Part shown: piece by piece, positions 17,568-25,321 of the stretch | How the letters are laid out: the number at the start of each line of letters is the position of its first letter | Numbering within the stretch: the first letter of the stretch is position 1 | Origin: SG8-41 sp035649495 | Lineage (GTDB): Bacteria; Pseudomonadota; Gammaproteobacteria; Burkholderiales; SG8-41 | Assembly (NCBI GenBank): GCA_035649495.1 | Contig: DASRJL010000014.1 | Location: forward strand, 1-64,000 | Reading direction: 5' to 3' | DNA length: 64,000 bases | Translations under genes and position numbers: made by a program | Notes under the pieces: model-generated | What the model saw: only the letters and a program-made list of their open reading frames with translations | What the model was told of the DNA's origin: nothing | Database searches by the model: none

Positions 17568-18185
17568 ATGCAAAAGACCTACTTCAAGTCGACGGCGGCG
17601 CTTGCAGTCTCCACGGTGCTGTTGGGTGCGTGCACCGTGCTCAAATCGATCGAGCAGGCAACTCAACCGCAGCCACGCACGGACCCACCCGCGGTAGCAG
17701 AGCCGCTGCCCGCGCCGAAGGCTGACCCGATGGCCAATGCGCCTGGGGACAAGCCCCTTCCGGCAGTGCAGTTGGGCGAGATCGAACGGATCGATTGCAT
17801 GAGCGGCAAACCCGATTTGCACGCGAGAATCGCGTTTGAAGCGCAAGGCGGGCAGGTACTCGGCTTTGCCTATTACAGCAGATGGAAGCCCCGGACCTGT
17901 TCGCTGGAGGTCAACCGCAATGCCGCCGGTACCAAATGGCGCATGACCCCGGATGGCGCTGTTCGCGTGCATACCCCCGAAGGCCGATTTCTCATTCGCA
18001 CGAGGGCCGATGCTTACGTGTTCGAGTTCGAGAACGTGCGACGCCAGAAATTTTGCGGGATGCCTGGAGAGATCAACGGCACCATGACCGTCAAGCGTGG
18101 AGCGGCCAAGCCCGAGTGTTCGGTGGCGGGCATCATGGATACCAACGACAGATACCTGGACAGTCTGTTGAAGACGAAAAAGTAG
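17568..18185 (+). CDS. Putative lipoprotein, hypothetical (205 aa)
   Basis: The N-terminus MQKTYFKSTAALAVSTVLLGAC ends in a good lipobox, so Cys about 22 should be lipidated. A Pro/Ala-rich linker (PQPRTDPPAVAEPLPAPKADP) follows, then a compact domain of about 130 residues with four cysteines (IDCMSGK, RTCSLEV, KFCGMPG, PECSVAG) that could form two disulfides in the periplasm. No family is recognised. The 3' end lies 44 bp before the 270-bp MITE-like element. Confidence 0.7.
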   Translation: MQKTYFKSTAALAVSTVLLGACTVLKSIEQATQPQPRTDPPAVAEPLPAPKADPMANAPGDKPLPAVQLGEIERIDCMSGKPDLHARIAFEAQGGQVLGFAYYSRWKPRTCSLEVNRNAAGTKWRMTPDGAVRVHTPEGRFLIRTRADAYVFEFENVRRQKFCGMPGEINGTMTVKRGAAKPECSVAGIMDTNDRYLDSLLKTKK

Positions 18186-18228
18186 CCGGGGACTCGCGAT
18201 AAAGTCGCGTCGTGAACGCCAGACTGCC

Positions 18229-18498
18229 AGAACCTGTTTCATAACCAGGCACGTGTGCGACGGAGGCGAGGTGGGATGCAGGTCGAGGAGGAGAGCCCGA
18301 AGCAATATGTCGATATTGCGAGGGCTCCCGACAAAGAGATGCGCCCAGATCGCCCCGTCCCCTCCGGGGTTGCGGCCAGGACGGTCGTCTGCATCGTTGC
18401 CCTCCTTGACCATATCGACATATGGCCTTCGTCGGGCGCCTTGCATACGGTCCGTCCTGGCCGCAACGCATCACGCGCCTGGTTATGAAACAGGTTCT
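18229..18498. mobile_element. 270-bp MITE-like element, copy 1
   Basis: The ends are inverted repeats: AGAACCTGTTTCATA at the left and TATGAAACAGGTTCT (one base different inside) at the right, about 20 bp each. The 270-bp body is about 96 percent identical to a second copy of the same length at 29069-29338. It contains AT-rich palindromes (around CAATATGTCGATATTG) and no credible gene. I see no clear target duplication. The right terminal repeat supplies the ATG of the hydroxyacid dehydrogenase gene. Confidence 0.85.
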
Positions 18499-19492
18499 AA
18501 TCTCGCAGCGGATCGTCACCGAGTTTGCGCCGCGCCTCCATGGAATTCTGGCCGCTGCACCGCGCCCGGTCGAGATTCTACCGTTCACGAAGGATCTCGG
18601 CGTCGCTCCCGGGGACCTGCCGGCCATAGAGGCCGCGTACTACTCGCGCGACATCTGGGAAGGCACGGTAAAGAACGACCTGACCCCGGCAGCCCGGGCG
18701 TTCTGGGACATCGCGGATCGCGCGCCCAACCTGAAGTGGCTTGCCGTCTATTCCGCCGGCACCGATCAGCAGCGCTACCAGGACGCCATGAAGCGCGGCA
18801 TCCGTCTCACTACGAGTGCCGGAGCGCAGGCGGAGTCGGTAGGACTTGCCGCCATAGCAGGAATACTGGCGCTGGGCCGCAGGCTGCCGCACTGGCTGTC
18901 CTCCCAGCATGCGGCGGCGTGGGCGCCGCTGCGCGGCAAGGACATTCCGCCCGACATGCCGGGACAGACTGCGGTCATCGTAGGCACCGGCCACATCGGC
19001 AAGGTCGTGGCGCGCGTGCTCCACGCGATGGGTATGAAGACGATCGGGATCCGGCGCAGCCGGGCGCCCATGGCGCATTTCGACCGGGTGCTGCCTCTCT
19101 CCGAGCTGGATACGGTGCTGCCCGCCTGCGACTGGCTCGTGCTCGCCGCCCCGCTCGTCCCGGAAACGCGCGACCTGATGGACAAGCGGCGCCTCGCGCT
19201 CCTGCCCCCGACCGCCGGATTGGCGAACGTCGCGCGCGGTGAACTGATCGACGAGCCGGCGCTGGCGGAGGCGCTCGCGGCAGGACGCCTGCGCTGCGCC
19301 TACCTCGACGTGTTCACGGTCGAGCCGCTGCCCCCGGAATCTCCGTTCTGGCGGCTGCCCAACGTGCTCATCTCGCCGCACAACGCGGGCGCTTCGACGG
19401 GCACCTACGGCCGCGGCGTGGAGATCTTTCTGCGCAATCTCGAGAACTACCTCGCGGCACGGCCGCTGGAGAACGAGGCATCTCCGGACTGA
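18486..19492 (+). CDS. D-2-hydroxyacid dehydrogenase family protein
   Basis: 335 residues from the ATG at 18486. The NAD-binding motif is VIVGTGHIGKVVARV (near residue 165). VARGELIDEPALAEAL carries the substrate Arg, and the catalytic His is in ISPHNAGAS near the C-terminus. Such enzymes reduce 2-keto acids, or glyoxylate/hydroxypyruvate, with NAD(P)H. The start codon lies inside the right terminal repeat of the MITE-like element, so residues 1-5 (MKQVL) are encoded by the element. A longer frame from 18422 is possible but would be wholly element-derived. Confidence 0.85.
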
Positions 19493-19497
19493 ACGGC

Positions 19498-19533
19498 GTG
19501 ATCAGCGATTGGTGATTTGCGATTGGACTCACC
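19498..19533. repeat. 7-bp-periodic intergenic repeat
   Basis: Units GTGATCA-GCGATTG-GTGATTT-GCGATTG lie between two convergent genes. Confidence 0.65.
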
Positions 19534-19536
19534 TTA

Positions 19537-20718
19537 TTAAGAATTAACATGGGAACCTGGTCGTTCCCGCCTGTATATGGTGATACTGGATTGCTTACGG
19601 GGCGTCCTGATATCAAACACAATATCTTCATCGCGCGTTGTTTGCAGCGGACCGAATTGTGTGATTGCCAATATAGAACCATCCGGGGAAACGGCAATTC
19701 CGTGAGGAAAGCGAAGATGCGAAACCGGATTTTCAAGAATACGGCAAGGAGCCGCCTGAGTGATTCTATTAGCAACCTTATCAAAGGGATAAACCGTTAC
19801 TCTGTCCGCCTCGCTATTTGACACGATCAAGAAATCTCCTTCACGAGACATTTTAATGTCTTCCGGCCTGAACAACCCTGTTATTTCTCCTTTAACTATT
19901 TGTCTCGGTGTCGATTGTATACTTCCCATTTCCAGATCCAAATTGTAAATTTGAATGCTGTTCACATCCGAGAATGTCACCAGCAGACAACTCTCGTCCG
20001 GGGAAAAAGTAATTCCCTTGGGTATGCCCGGCAGTTCTTCTTCGTCGATAAGACTTAGGTGTTCGAGTATCGTTTCTTCTGAATTAAAACTAAAGAGGGC
20101 GACCCCCTTTTTTTGTCGCGCTGCGGCACCAAATGCAATAGCCATAAATTTGCCGGATGGGGACATATCCATTCCGTGAGGCTTGTAAGCAGCCAGCACT
20201 TCTGGAAAATCAATGCAAGCGACAGGATCCCGTGAATACAACCCGTTTTCCGTACGCCGATAGATTGTAAGCGTCGCATTATTCCAGTTTGAAACGATGA
20301 TCTTATTACCATCACCAGAGAAAACGGCATGCTGAGGCCCCCTAAGCCGCGCTCTTGGATTCTTAAGCACTTGAACAGTCCGGATTTTTCCTGCAGGGTC
20401 TATTCTAAAAATAGCCACTTTATGGGCCGTCGTGAATGTCGCGCAAAACATTAATTCATGAGGATGAAACGCGACACTATTAATCAGACTATAAGCACGA
20501 CAAGGATTCGCGATGCTATCAAAGGGCGTAGGGTCGTAAAACGCTGCAAAATGACCTCCTTTTTCAGACTCCACGTTCGCCGACGGGCGCATCCACCCCT
20601 CACTCTTTTGCAGCGATATTGACTTCGCCATCCCATTTGGTTCGATCTGCCACTCCTCCTTCCGCAGATAGCTGACCAGCTTCCAACCGATATGAAGCAG
20701 TCGGTTCTTGTCAATCAC
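19537..20718 (-). CDS. Beta-propeller (YVTN/lactonase-like) protein of a low-GC island
   Basis: 393 residues with repeated propeller blades: NSVAFHPHELMFCATF, HAVFSGDGNKIIVSNW, GMDMSPSGKFMAIAFG, GITFSPDESCLLVTFS and GIAVSPDGSILAITQFG. The spacing suggests six or seven blades. There is no signal peptide. Base composition is clearly AT-richer than the surroundings and codon use differs (many AAA, ATT, TTA). This marks recent acquisition together with the neighbour at 20771. A role in sensing or scaffolding is possible. It is not clearly an enzyme. Confidence 0.75.
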   Translation of the reverse strand: MIDKNRLLHIGWKLVSYLRKEEWQIEPNGMAKSISLQKSEGWMRPSANVESEKGGHFAAFYDPTPFDSIANPCRAYSLINSVAFHPHELMFCATFTTAHKVAIFRIDPAGKIRTVQVLKNPRARLRGPQHAVFSGDGNKIIVSNWNNATLTIYRRTENGLYSRDPVACIDFPEVLAAYKPHGMDMSPSGKFMAIAFGAAARQKKGVALFSFNSEETILEHLSLIDEEELPGIPKGITFSPDESCLLVTFSDVNSIQIYNLDLEMGSIQSTPRQIVKGEITGLFRPEDIKMSREGDFLIVSNSEADRVTVYPFDKVANRITQAAPCRILENPVSHLRFPHGIAVSPDGSILAITQFGPLQTTRDEDIVFDIRTPRKQSSITIYRRERPGSHVNS

Positions 20719-20770
20719 GGTCTGCGACTCTCGCTGTCAACCGCAAAACCAAGCGTCGTCCTCCTGGGCC

Positions 20771-21775
20771 TCAAAACTGACGACCCATTGCTCGCCTTAT
20801 GCGAAGCAGGAGCCACGAGAGACTCGGAATCCTCCGGATTTTTCGCAAGATCCTGCTTGATAACAATGCATTGCGCTGAAAATGTCGGCCATCCATTCGT
20901 TCGAACGCGCTGTGGGGGACGATGTCATAGCGCTTCCTCATACGTGCAATTGCCTCCAGCGACTCGGACAAATTGTGCTCGACGTAGTCGATCATGGCCA
21001 CCCAGGCAATATCGTTGCCAAGATGGAATGTGAGGCGCTCCTGGGTCATGCTCTTCGCACGATGCCCACTCCTTGCATCAAGTGCCATGAACAGCAGATA
21101 GTCGAAATGAGGCGCCCCGATGCAGCAGGTGCCCAGGTCAAGGTCTTGGACCAAGTTTTTGGGTATTACAAAGCAATCGTATCCAATCCCAAGAGGGCCG
21201 GAAGCCTCATACATTTGCTCCAATGAGCCTAGTGCAAGCGATGGGTCAATATTGCTGCGGTGCACAGTGAACGGGACGTCAGTTCCGAGTTTTCCGGTCA
21301 CCAAATCGGCAAGCGCCAAATAGAAATCGGGTTTAACCGAAATGTCCATGTTGCTGAAAATGACGTGCGACCCAAGGGAGCCTGAAGCGCCTGCGGTGAG
21401 CACATCCTCTATCAATGGAAACAGGCGCGGAGGCTTTAGTCGCTTGATATCCTGAATGGTGCGATTCAGGTAGGCGATCCTTCCTACCGGTTCTTCAACG
21501 GCACTCTCGTCTCCGGGCAGTATCACTGCGCAGCAATCCACATCGAGGCCATGCGCGCGCGCGCGCGCGTGAGCTATTCTCAGGGTTTGCCATGTCACTC
21601 GGCTTGCAATCCAATGCCCAGAGTCGACCTTGGCACGAAAAGGATTCAGAATATGAGTAAAGGAGATGGGATAGGAATTTGAAACCACTGTTTTCACCGT
21701 TGCCGCCGCGAGGCTTAACGCCTCACGATCCAGAAGCTCGTCACCGCTCAGTTCAATCCACCGTGGTTCCGCCAT
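20771..21775 (-). CDS. Hypothetical protein of a low-GC island, possibly glycosyltransferase-like
   Basis: 334 residues, cytoplasmic. Features are a VIFSNMDISVKPDFYLAL stretch, HVIF/YDCFVI strands and a basic C-terminus (RKIRRIPSLSWLLLRIRR) that could be a membrane-associating helix. These resemble GT-A-type transferases seen in surface-polysaccharide islands, but the catalytic DxD is not certain. The first 23 bases overlap the 3' end of the SDR gene upstream. An alternating GC run at 21553-21571 encodes ARARAHG. Composition is AT-richer than the chromosome background, as in its neighbour. Confidence 0.55.
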   Translation of the reverse strand: MAEPRWIELSGDELLDREALSLAAATVKTVVSNSYPISFTHILNPFRAKVDSGHWIASRVTWQTLRIAHARARAHGLDVDCCAVILPGDESAVEEPVGRIAYLNRTIQDIKRLKPPRLFPLIEDVLTAGASGSLGSHVIFSNMDISVKPDFYLALADLVTGKLGTDVPFTVHRSNIDPSLALGSLEQMYEASGPLGIGYDCFVIPKNLVQDLDLGTCCIGAPHFDYLLFMALDARSGHRAKSMTQERLTFHLGNDIAWVAMIDYVEHNLSESLEAIARMRKRYDIVPHSAFERMDGRHFQRNALLSSRILRKIRRIPSLSWLLLRIRRAMGRQF

Positions 21776-22502
21776 CCACCACCAGCGTGTGCCCGGTCAC
21801 GAAAGCGGCGCCGGGGCTCGCCAGATAGCAGACCGCCGCGGCGATTTCCTCCGCGGTGCCGAAGCGCCCCAGCGGTATCTTGCTCGTCACCAGCTTGCGC
21901 CGCACGGGATCCGCCAGCCCGGCGGCGCGGCTCGCCGTTTCCACCGTGCCCGGTGCCACGGCGTTCACACGTATGCCATGCTCCGCCCACTCCACCGCCA
22001 GCATCCTCGCCATGTGGGCGACCGCGGCCTTCGAGATGCCATAGGCGGCGCGCTCCGCTATTCCGACCACGCCGAAAGTGGAGGCGATGTTGACGATCGA
22101 GCCCGGCCGCTTCGCGCTCACCAGGTGCCGCGCCACCTGCTGGCTCATGAAGAACGCGCCCGTCAGGTTGACGGACATTACGCCGTCCCACTCCTCGCGC
22201 GTCATGTCGAGCGCCATGCGCCGGAGCGGGACGCCCGCGTTGTTGACCAGCACGTCCACGCGGCCGAGGGTGTCGACGACGGCTGCCACGGCCCGCTCCA
22301 CGTCGGGCTGGGAACGCACATCCAGCGCCAATGCCAGGCTGCGGCTGCCCGCAGCCTTGATTTTCCCTTCCGTCCCGGCGAGCGTTTCCGCGCGCAAATC
22401 CGTGACCGCCACGTCGCAGCCGTCGCGGGCGAGCCCCACGGCGCAGGCCTGGCCGATGCCGTACGACGCGCCGGTGACGAGGGCGACTCTTTTCTCGCTC
22501 AT
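21753..22502 (-). CDS. SDR-family oxidoreductase (FabG-like)
   Basis: 249 residues with a classical short-chain dehydrogenase layout: TGASYGIG cofactor loop (residues 11-18), NNAG near 90, the catalytic Ser in NIASTFG and the YGISK pair near 158. The length is typical. Members reduce or oxidise hydroxyl/keto groups with NAD(P). Its stop overlaps the following hypothetical gene by 23 bp. GC-rich codons place it with the host background and not with the island. Confidence 0.9.
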   Translation of the reverse strand: MSEKRVALVTGASYGIGQACAVGLARDGCDVAVTDLRAETLAGTEGKIKAAGSRSLALALDVRSQPDVERAVAAVVDTLGRVDVLVNNAGVPLRRMALDMTREEWDGVMSVNLTGAFFMSQQVARHLVSAKRPGSIVNIASTFGVVGIAERAAYGISKAAVAHMARMLAVEWAEHGIRVNAVAPGTVETASRAAGLADPVRRKLVTSKIPLGRFGTAEEIAAAVCYLASPGAAFVTGHTLVVDGGTTVD

Positions 22503-22597
22503 ATCAGGGCAGTTGAACAGGAGGAAACGGAGAAAACAGAGCAGCCCTCTGTTAACTCTGTTACCTCCTGTAAGGAATCTGTGTTCGGATTCTCAAT

Positions 22598-23629
22598 TCA
22601 ACCAGCGGCGACGGTCTTGCCCTGCGTGACGCGTGCGGGCACGTGCGCGACGTGAGGCGCGATTTCCCGGGCAAAGAGCTCGAGCGTCTTGCGATTCGCT
22701 ACGGCATTCGTCAGCAGTACGTACTCGACTCCGCGCGCGCCGAGCTCCTGCAGCTTTTCGACGATCTCCTCGGGCGTGCCGATCAACCCGGCATCGTCCG
22801 CCGCGATCATGTCGTCGTAGCTCGTCGGGCCGTCGCCGCCGGCCCGGCGCGCGATGTCGCCGATGCTCTTGAAGGTCTCCCGCCGCCGCTCGAGCGCTTT
22901 CCTGCGCTCCTCCTCGGTCGTGACCATGTTCAGGGCGCGCGTCACGCCCACGCGCGCCGCGTCCCGCGGATATCCCTTCGCGGAGAGCCCATCCAGATAG
23001 AGGCGTACGCGCTCTTGCACCTGGTCCAGGGTTGCGAGCTGATCGAGCAGCAGTCCGTAGTTCTGGCTCGAGACGTAGGCGATACCGCCCGGAGTTCCCG
23101 CGGCCATCCAGATCGGCGGATGGGGCTGCTGGCGCGGCGCGGGCTCGACCACGATGTCCTTGAAGTGCCAGCGCTTGCCGTGGTGCGAGAAACGCCCCTG
23201 CGTAGACCAGGCCTTCAACATGACTTCGAGGCACTCGCTGTAGCGCTCCTGAGCCTCCTCCATCGGGATGCAGAACTGCTCGAACTCGATCTTGCGGTAA
23301 CCGCGGCCTACGCCGAGGTCCACCCGCCCGCCGGAGAGCACATCGAGCGTCGCTACCTGTTCGGCCAGAAGGACGGGGTTGTGCCAGGGCAGGACAACCA
23401 CCGCCGTACCCAACCGGATTCGCGTGGTGCACGCCGCGAGATACGAGAGCAGATTGAGTGACGCCGAGAGCTGGCCGGCGCCCGTGAAATGGTGCTCGAC
23501 CAGGAATATGCTCTCGTAACCCAGCTCCTCCGCGTCCCTGACGTAGGCAACGAAATCCTTGTAGTTGTAGCTGTCGCCCAGGGGGTTGTTGGGCCCGAGC
23601 CGGGCGCCACCGAACAGACCAAATTTCAT
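22598..23629 (-). CDS. LLM-class flavin-dependent oxidoreductase
   Basis: 343 residues, luciferase-like fold. MKFGLFGGARLG opens the barrel; VEHHFTGAG and LSGGRVDLGVGRGYRKIEFEQF form the flavin pocket. It is a paralogue of the gene at 129-1181 with a common motif plan but low overall identity. GGAGCG precedes the ATG. It stands alone between the SDR gene and a 340-bp gap. Substrate unknown. Confidence 0.9.
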   Translation of the reverse strand: MKFGLFGGARLGPNNPLGDSYNYKDFVAYVRDAEELGYESIFLVEHHFTGAGQLSASLNLLSYLAACTTRIRLGTAVVVLPWHNPVLLAEQVATLDVLSGGRVDLGVGRGYRKIEFEQFCIPMEEAQERYSECLEVMLKAWSTQGRFSHHGKRWHFKDIVVEPAPRQQPHPPIWMAAGTPGGIAYVSSQNYGLLLDQLATLDQVQERVRLYLDGLSAKGYPRDAARVGVTRALNMVTTEEERRKALERRRETFKSIGDIARRAGGDGPTSYDDMIAADDAGLIGTPEEIVEKLQELGARGVEYVLLTNAVANRKTLELFAREIAPHVAHVPARVTQGKTVAAG

Positions 23630-23973
23630 GAACGCTCCACCGGATTCACTTCAGTCGCGACATTCTACCTATTAATAGTCGGTAATGACTGCAGCACTAT
23701 AGTGCGAGCACACACGGGACCGCTCTGCTGCTACGGTCATCCCGGGCCCTGATTCAACGCATCAAGTGTTGTGAATCACGGATCCCAGGTCCGACGCGTT
23801 CTCCGGCAACGATTGGCGACCGTGCGTATCGTTACCATCCGATGACCTGAAATTGATGGCACTGATATGTTGCGCCACCGAAACTGGAGGCCATTCTGGG
23901 ACTCGTCGATGCTCGAAGGCATGGTAAGGAATCGGATCAGCGGACTCACTTCATTATTGAAATGGATTGTCGT
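23630..23973. other. 344-bp gap holding a dispersed repeat
   Basis: No coding frame is supported here. About 23745-23925 is copy B of the repeat also found at 14245-14425. The left 110 bp contains AT-rich TATTAATAG and may be the upstream region of the LLM gene. Confidence 0.55.
23745..23925 (-). repeat. Dispersed repeat, copy B
   Basis: The reverse complement of this stretch aligns with 14245-14425 over about 180 bp, sharing TTGCCGGAGAACGCG and TTCACAACACTTGATGCGTT. It is non-coding. Confidence 0.65.
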
Positions 23974-25017
23974 TTAGGGAACCACATCCTCTGTAAACCA
24001 TTCCGTCGGTACCTCCCTTCCGCGGCCGGCTGCGAGCGCCTTGCGGTAGAACGCAGCGCCGGCCGCGGCGAACTGCAGGCCGGTGCCCGGAAGATTGACG
24101 AAGCAGGTCCTCTGCCCCGCGGCGCTGCGGCCGCGCGCGCTGCCCGCGACGAGTTGCGCCAGGCTGGGAACGCGGGAGACATCCAGTCCCGCGATGACAT
24201 GACGGTCTTTCGGCACGGCGGCGCCGCGGGTGGCCGCGGCATTCGCCGGCACCCCACGGTCGTGGACCGCGACCACGTCGGCCGCGCTCACCACGCCCGG
24301 ATCGAGCTCCGGACCACGTATGGTGCAGACGTGCATGCCCGGCGCGAGCCACTCCGGCATGAAGACGTGCCGCACTGCGTTGGTCGCGCACAATACAATG
24401 TCCGCGCCGCGCACCGCTTCCTCGGGGGAAGATACCCCGCGCATCGCGACACCGGTCCGGTCCTGCATCTCCCGGCAGAACGCTTCGCGTTTGTCCGCCG
24501 TCGGGCTGTAGCAGCGGATGGCGTCGAGCTTGCGCATCGCCGCGATCGCCCGCACGTGGCCGGCGGCCTGCGCGCCCGCGCCCAGCACCGCGACCGTGCG
24601 CGCGTCCTCGCGTGCGAGGTAGCGGGCGGCGATCGCGGAAGTGGCGCCGACTCGCATCAGCTGCAGCACGCCGTCGGGAAAGATCGCCAGCGGCTCGCCC
24701 GTTTCCGTGCTGAACAGCAGCACCAGTCCCGTGTAGCGCCCGCCCGGGGCGAGGGGCAGTTTCTTCTGGCGCTGGTTGGCGAACGAGATGATGTCGGAAT
24801 TCAGGCGCACCACGCCCACCCCGAGACTGCGGACAACGGCGCCCATCAGCTTCAGCGCGTAGACCGTGTCGGGCCGCCCGGCCTGCGTGACGGCGTCGGA
24901 GCGCGCGGCGTTCACCGCCTCGTCGTTCGCCTGCTCGCGGTAGGCCTCTTCGAGCGCGGCGATGCAGTCCGGCATCGTCAGCAGCTCCCCGGCGTCCTCG
25001 TTGGAAAGTATCAGCAT
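23974..25017 (-). CDS. Ornithine cyclodeaminase / mu-crystallin family protein
   Basis: About 347 residues. MLILSNEDAGELLTMPDCIAALEEAY opens the family's N-terminal helix, GGRYTGLVLLFSTETGEPLAIF is the substrate side, and VAVLGAGAQAAGHVRAI is the NAD(P) Rossmann loop. Relatives convert ornithine to proline or reduce imino acids. I prefer the ATG at 25017 over the TTG at 25056, because the extra 13 residues precede the conserved start. It is isolated between repeat-bearing gaps. Confidence 0.87.
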   Translation of the reverse strand: MLILSNEDAGELLTMPDCIAALEEAYREQANDEAVNAARSDAVTQAGRPDTVYALKLMGAVVRSLGVGVVRLNSDIISFANQRQKKLPLAPGGRYTGLVLLFSTETGEPLAIFPDGVLQLMRVGATSAIAARYLAREDARTVAVLGAGAQAAGHVRAIAAMRKLDAIRCYSPTADKREAFCREMQDRTGVAMRGVSSPEEAVRGADIVLCATNAVRHVFMPEWLAPGMHVCTIRGPELDPGVVSAADVVAVHDRGVPANAAATRGAAVPKDRHVIAGLDVSRVPSLAQLVAGSARGRSAAGQRTCFVNLPGTGLQFAAAGAAFYRKALAAGRGREVPTEWFTEDVVP

Positions 25018-25111
25018 GACCGCCGTTGAGGATACTCCGGTGGAATGCTTTGGCAATGTTTTGTGATCATCAGGGAACCGGTATGCCGGCGCCTGCGGGC
25101 AACATGAGAGC

Positions 25112-25165
25112 CCAGCGATGCATCGAAGATGGAACCCATTCCGGAGCTCGTGGATGCCCCGGAGC
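25112..25165 (-). repeat. Dispersed repeat, partial copy C
   Basis: The reverse complement GGCATCCACGAGCTCC plus TTCCATCTTCGATGCATCG matches the left end of copies A and B (CATCCACGAGTCCC ... TTCCATCTTCGGTGTCG). The rest of the family sequence is missing. Confidence 0.5.
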
Positions 25166-25321
25166 GCCGTAAGAAATCAGGATCCAGAAATCAGCGCTTG
25201 GGGGGATTCTGAGCGTGAGCCGCAGGCGTGGGTTGCGTCCCCGGGGTCGGCGCCATGCAGACGGGAATCACGGTCTGGCGCTGCGGTTTTGCGATGTGCG
25301 CGCTGAAGCTTCGGACGGGGC

